Assembly (NCBI GenBank): GCA_003833135.1
Contig: QZLH01000050.1
Location: forward strand, 69,188-117,229
Direction of reading: 5' to 3'
DNA length: 48,042 bases
Source: Oehlia diaphana
Taxonomy: Eukaryota; Glomeromycota; Glomeromycetes; Glomerales; Glomeraceae
This document shows, piece by piece, positions 46,790-48,042 of the stretch (positions are counted from its first letter, which is position 1; every line of letters begins with the position of its first letter). A program made the translations under genes and the position numbers. Under the pieces are notes generated by a model. That model saw nothing but the letters and a program-made list of their open reading frames with translations. It had not been told where the DNA came from and did no database searches.

Positions 46790-47231
46790 GGCGGAGGCAA
46801 ATCATGTGACTTCGAAAAAAATTTATTTACTAAATAAAAATTTTTTCGCAATATATACACAACTTTATAAACATACATACTAAGTGTATTTTGGCCTGCT
46901 CTGCAAGGTTACTTAGAATGACAAAATGAGTTTTGAATACTGTTTTCGATTTATTTGACTTTTCATTTTTGTACAGTCAGACCTCTATAATTGCACTCTC
47001 CATAATTGCACCCACTATGTATACCCTCTCTAAATGCATCCTCTGGTTCGGTCCTAAGCTTATATGATCTCTAATTATTTTACCCACACCCTTTTTAAAT
47101 GCACTATTTTGAAAATTATGCATATGGTCCCAAGGGGTGTGCAATTATGGAGGTCTGACTGTATATCCATTTTTGGATGTGATCAGCAAAAAAGCTTTAC
47201 TAATATATAAAGTGAAAACCAGTATTCAAAA
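46790..47231. repeat. diverged, truncated relative of the 47235-48006 palindrome
   Basis: 46790-46973 resembles the left arm (GCGGAGGCAAATCA(T/C)GTGA, AAGTGTAT(T/C)TT(G/A)GCCTGCTCT, TTTTGAATACTG). After a 188-bp MITE, 47164-47231 repeats the first about 70 bases of the right arm (CATTTTTGGATGTGATCAGC). The right part is cut off where the next palindrome starts. Confidence 0.65.
46974..47161. mobile_element. 188-bp TA-flanked MITE, copy 1
   Basis: The ends CAGTCAGACCTC(T/C)ATAATTGCA and complement are inverted and TA lies on both sides, as for Tc1/mariner-type elements. The interior has ATAATTGCA and AAATGCA words in alternating orientation. It is the inverted equivalent of 47527-47714, with very few differences. 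Confidence 0.8.
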
Positions 47232-47234
47232 GTC

Positions 47235-48006
47235 AATATCAATATATATAAAAATACACCTTATACTTAGCGCATAAGAGCTAACTAAATTAATAAAATT
47301 TTCCTTCCTTTTGTCTAAAGCGGAGGCAAATCACGTGATTTGGTATAATATGTGTGAACTAATTTTTTTTATGAATCAAGTTTAACATAAACTTGAAAAT
47401 CATAAAATAAGTGTATCTTAGCCTGCTCTACAAGTTTACTTAAGGTTAAAAGTAGATTTTGAATACTGGTTTTCACTTTATATATTAGTAAAGCTTTTTT
47501 GCTGATCACATTCAAAAATGGATATACAGTCAGACCTCCATAATTGCACACCCCTTGGGACCATATGCATAATTTTCAAAATAGTGCATTTAAAAAGGGT
47601 GTGGGTAAAATAATTAGAGATCATATAAGCTTAGGACTGAACCAGAGGGTGCATTTAGAGAGGGTATATATAGTGGATGCAATTATGGAGAGTGCAATTA
47701 TAGAGGTCTGACTGTATATCCATTTTTGGATGTGATCAGCAAAAAAGCTTTACTAATATATAAAGTGAAAACCAGTATTCAAAATCTACTTTTAACCTTA
47801 AGTAAACTTGTAGAGCAGGCTAAGATACACTTATTTTATGATTTTCAAGTTTATGTTAAACTTGATTCATAAAAAAAATTAGTTCACACATATTATACCA
47901 AATCACATAATTTGCCTTCGCTTTAGACAAAAGGAAGGAAAATTTTATTAATTTAGTTAGCTCTTATGCGCTAAGTATAAGGTGTATTTTTATATATATT
48001 GATATT
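47235..48006. repeat. 772-bp palindrome with 292-bp arms
   Basis: The arms 47235-47526 and 47715-48006 have equal length and are almost perfect inverted copies, beginning AATATCAATATATATAAAAA and ending at the central MITE. They contain CACGTGATTTGG (left) and its counterpart CCAAATCACATAAT (right, so the CACGTG is lost on one arm). No coding capacity. This looks like a fold-back element. Confidence 0.85.
47527..47714. mobile_element. 188-bp TA-flanked MITE, copy 2 (inverted)
   Basis: Same length and TIR as copy 1, in opposite orientation. TA occurs at 47525-47526 and 47715-47716. It forms the exact loop of the large palindrome. Confidence 0.8.
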
Positions 48007-48042
48007 ATCAATATCATAGGAACGGTGGTCTTTTACATAGAG

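Overview
The window is eukaryotic, strongly AT-rich and intron-bearing. Short GT..AG introns of about 65-85 bases interrupt the genes, intergenic space is large, and inverted-repeat transposon relics are dense. Kinase genes carrying Sel1-like repeats, plus helical modules resembling the MLKL N-terminal four-helix bundle, are what I associate with arbuscular mycorrhizal fungi (Glomeromycotina, Rhizophagus-like). The organism call is inference. There is one assembly gap (17279-17717).

Four related kinase-type loci dominate. (1) 3042-6729, plus strand, six exons: three tandem MLKL-NTD-like modules, a degenerate pseudokinase, a vestigial Sel1 segment, then an intact TKL-type kinase. (2) 13271-15476, plus strand: one MLKL-like module, pseudokinase and Sel1 repeats, broken by several frameshifts. 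(3) 30992-32662, plus strand: one MLKL-like module and pseudokinase, ending abruptly where a transposon-like end begins. (4) 27692-23521, minus strand: about 25 Sel1 repeats followed by an intact kinase. Locus 1 looks like a fusion of a locus-3-like 5' half with a locus-4-like 3' half. Loci 1-3 share upstream blocks, so promoters were duplicated with the genes.

Other coding content: a three-exon gene of unknown function at 44895-46145; broken copies of multi-copy genes at about 35265-36143 (RING-H2-like core) and 36478-38106; an RNase H fragment of a retroelement at about 33200-34193, split by a hAT-like MITE; and weak exon remnants at 22469-22666 and 41829-42120. Two adjacent micro-exon clusters (9043-9947 minus, 10679-11330 plus) are unusual. 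The plus-strand one has three successive 33-nt exons separated by similar introns that contain hairpins.

Mobile and repeat layer: a nested set of TIR elements at 38995-40845, including a 1.3-kb element with a 9-bp target duplication; hAT-like elements with TAGGGAT ends at 21936-22425 and 33692-34069; two SINE-like copies in opposite orientation (28236-28735 and 30361-30655); two 188-bp TA-flanked MITEs near the right edge, one in the loop of a 772-bp palindrome with 292-bp arms; a long inverted repeat at 15999-16930; and dispersed and tandem repeats. I found no complete tRNA, rRNA or CRISPR array. Splice sites were read by eye and are predictions.
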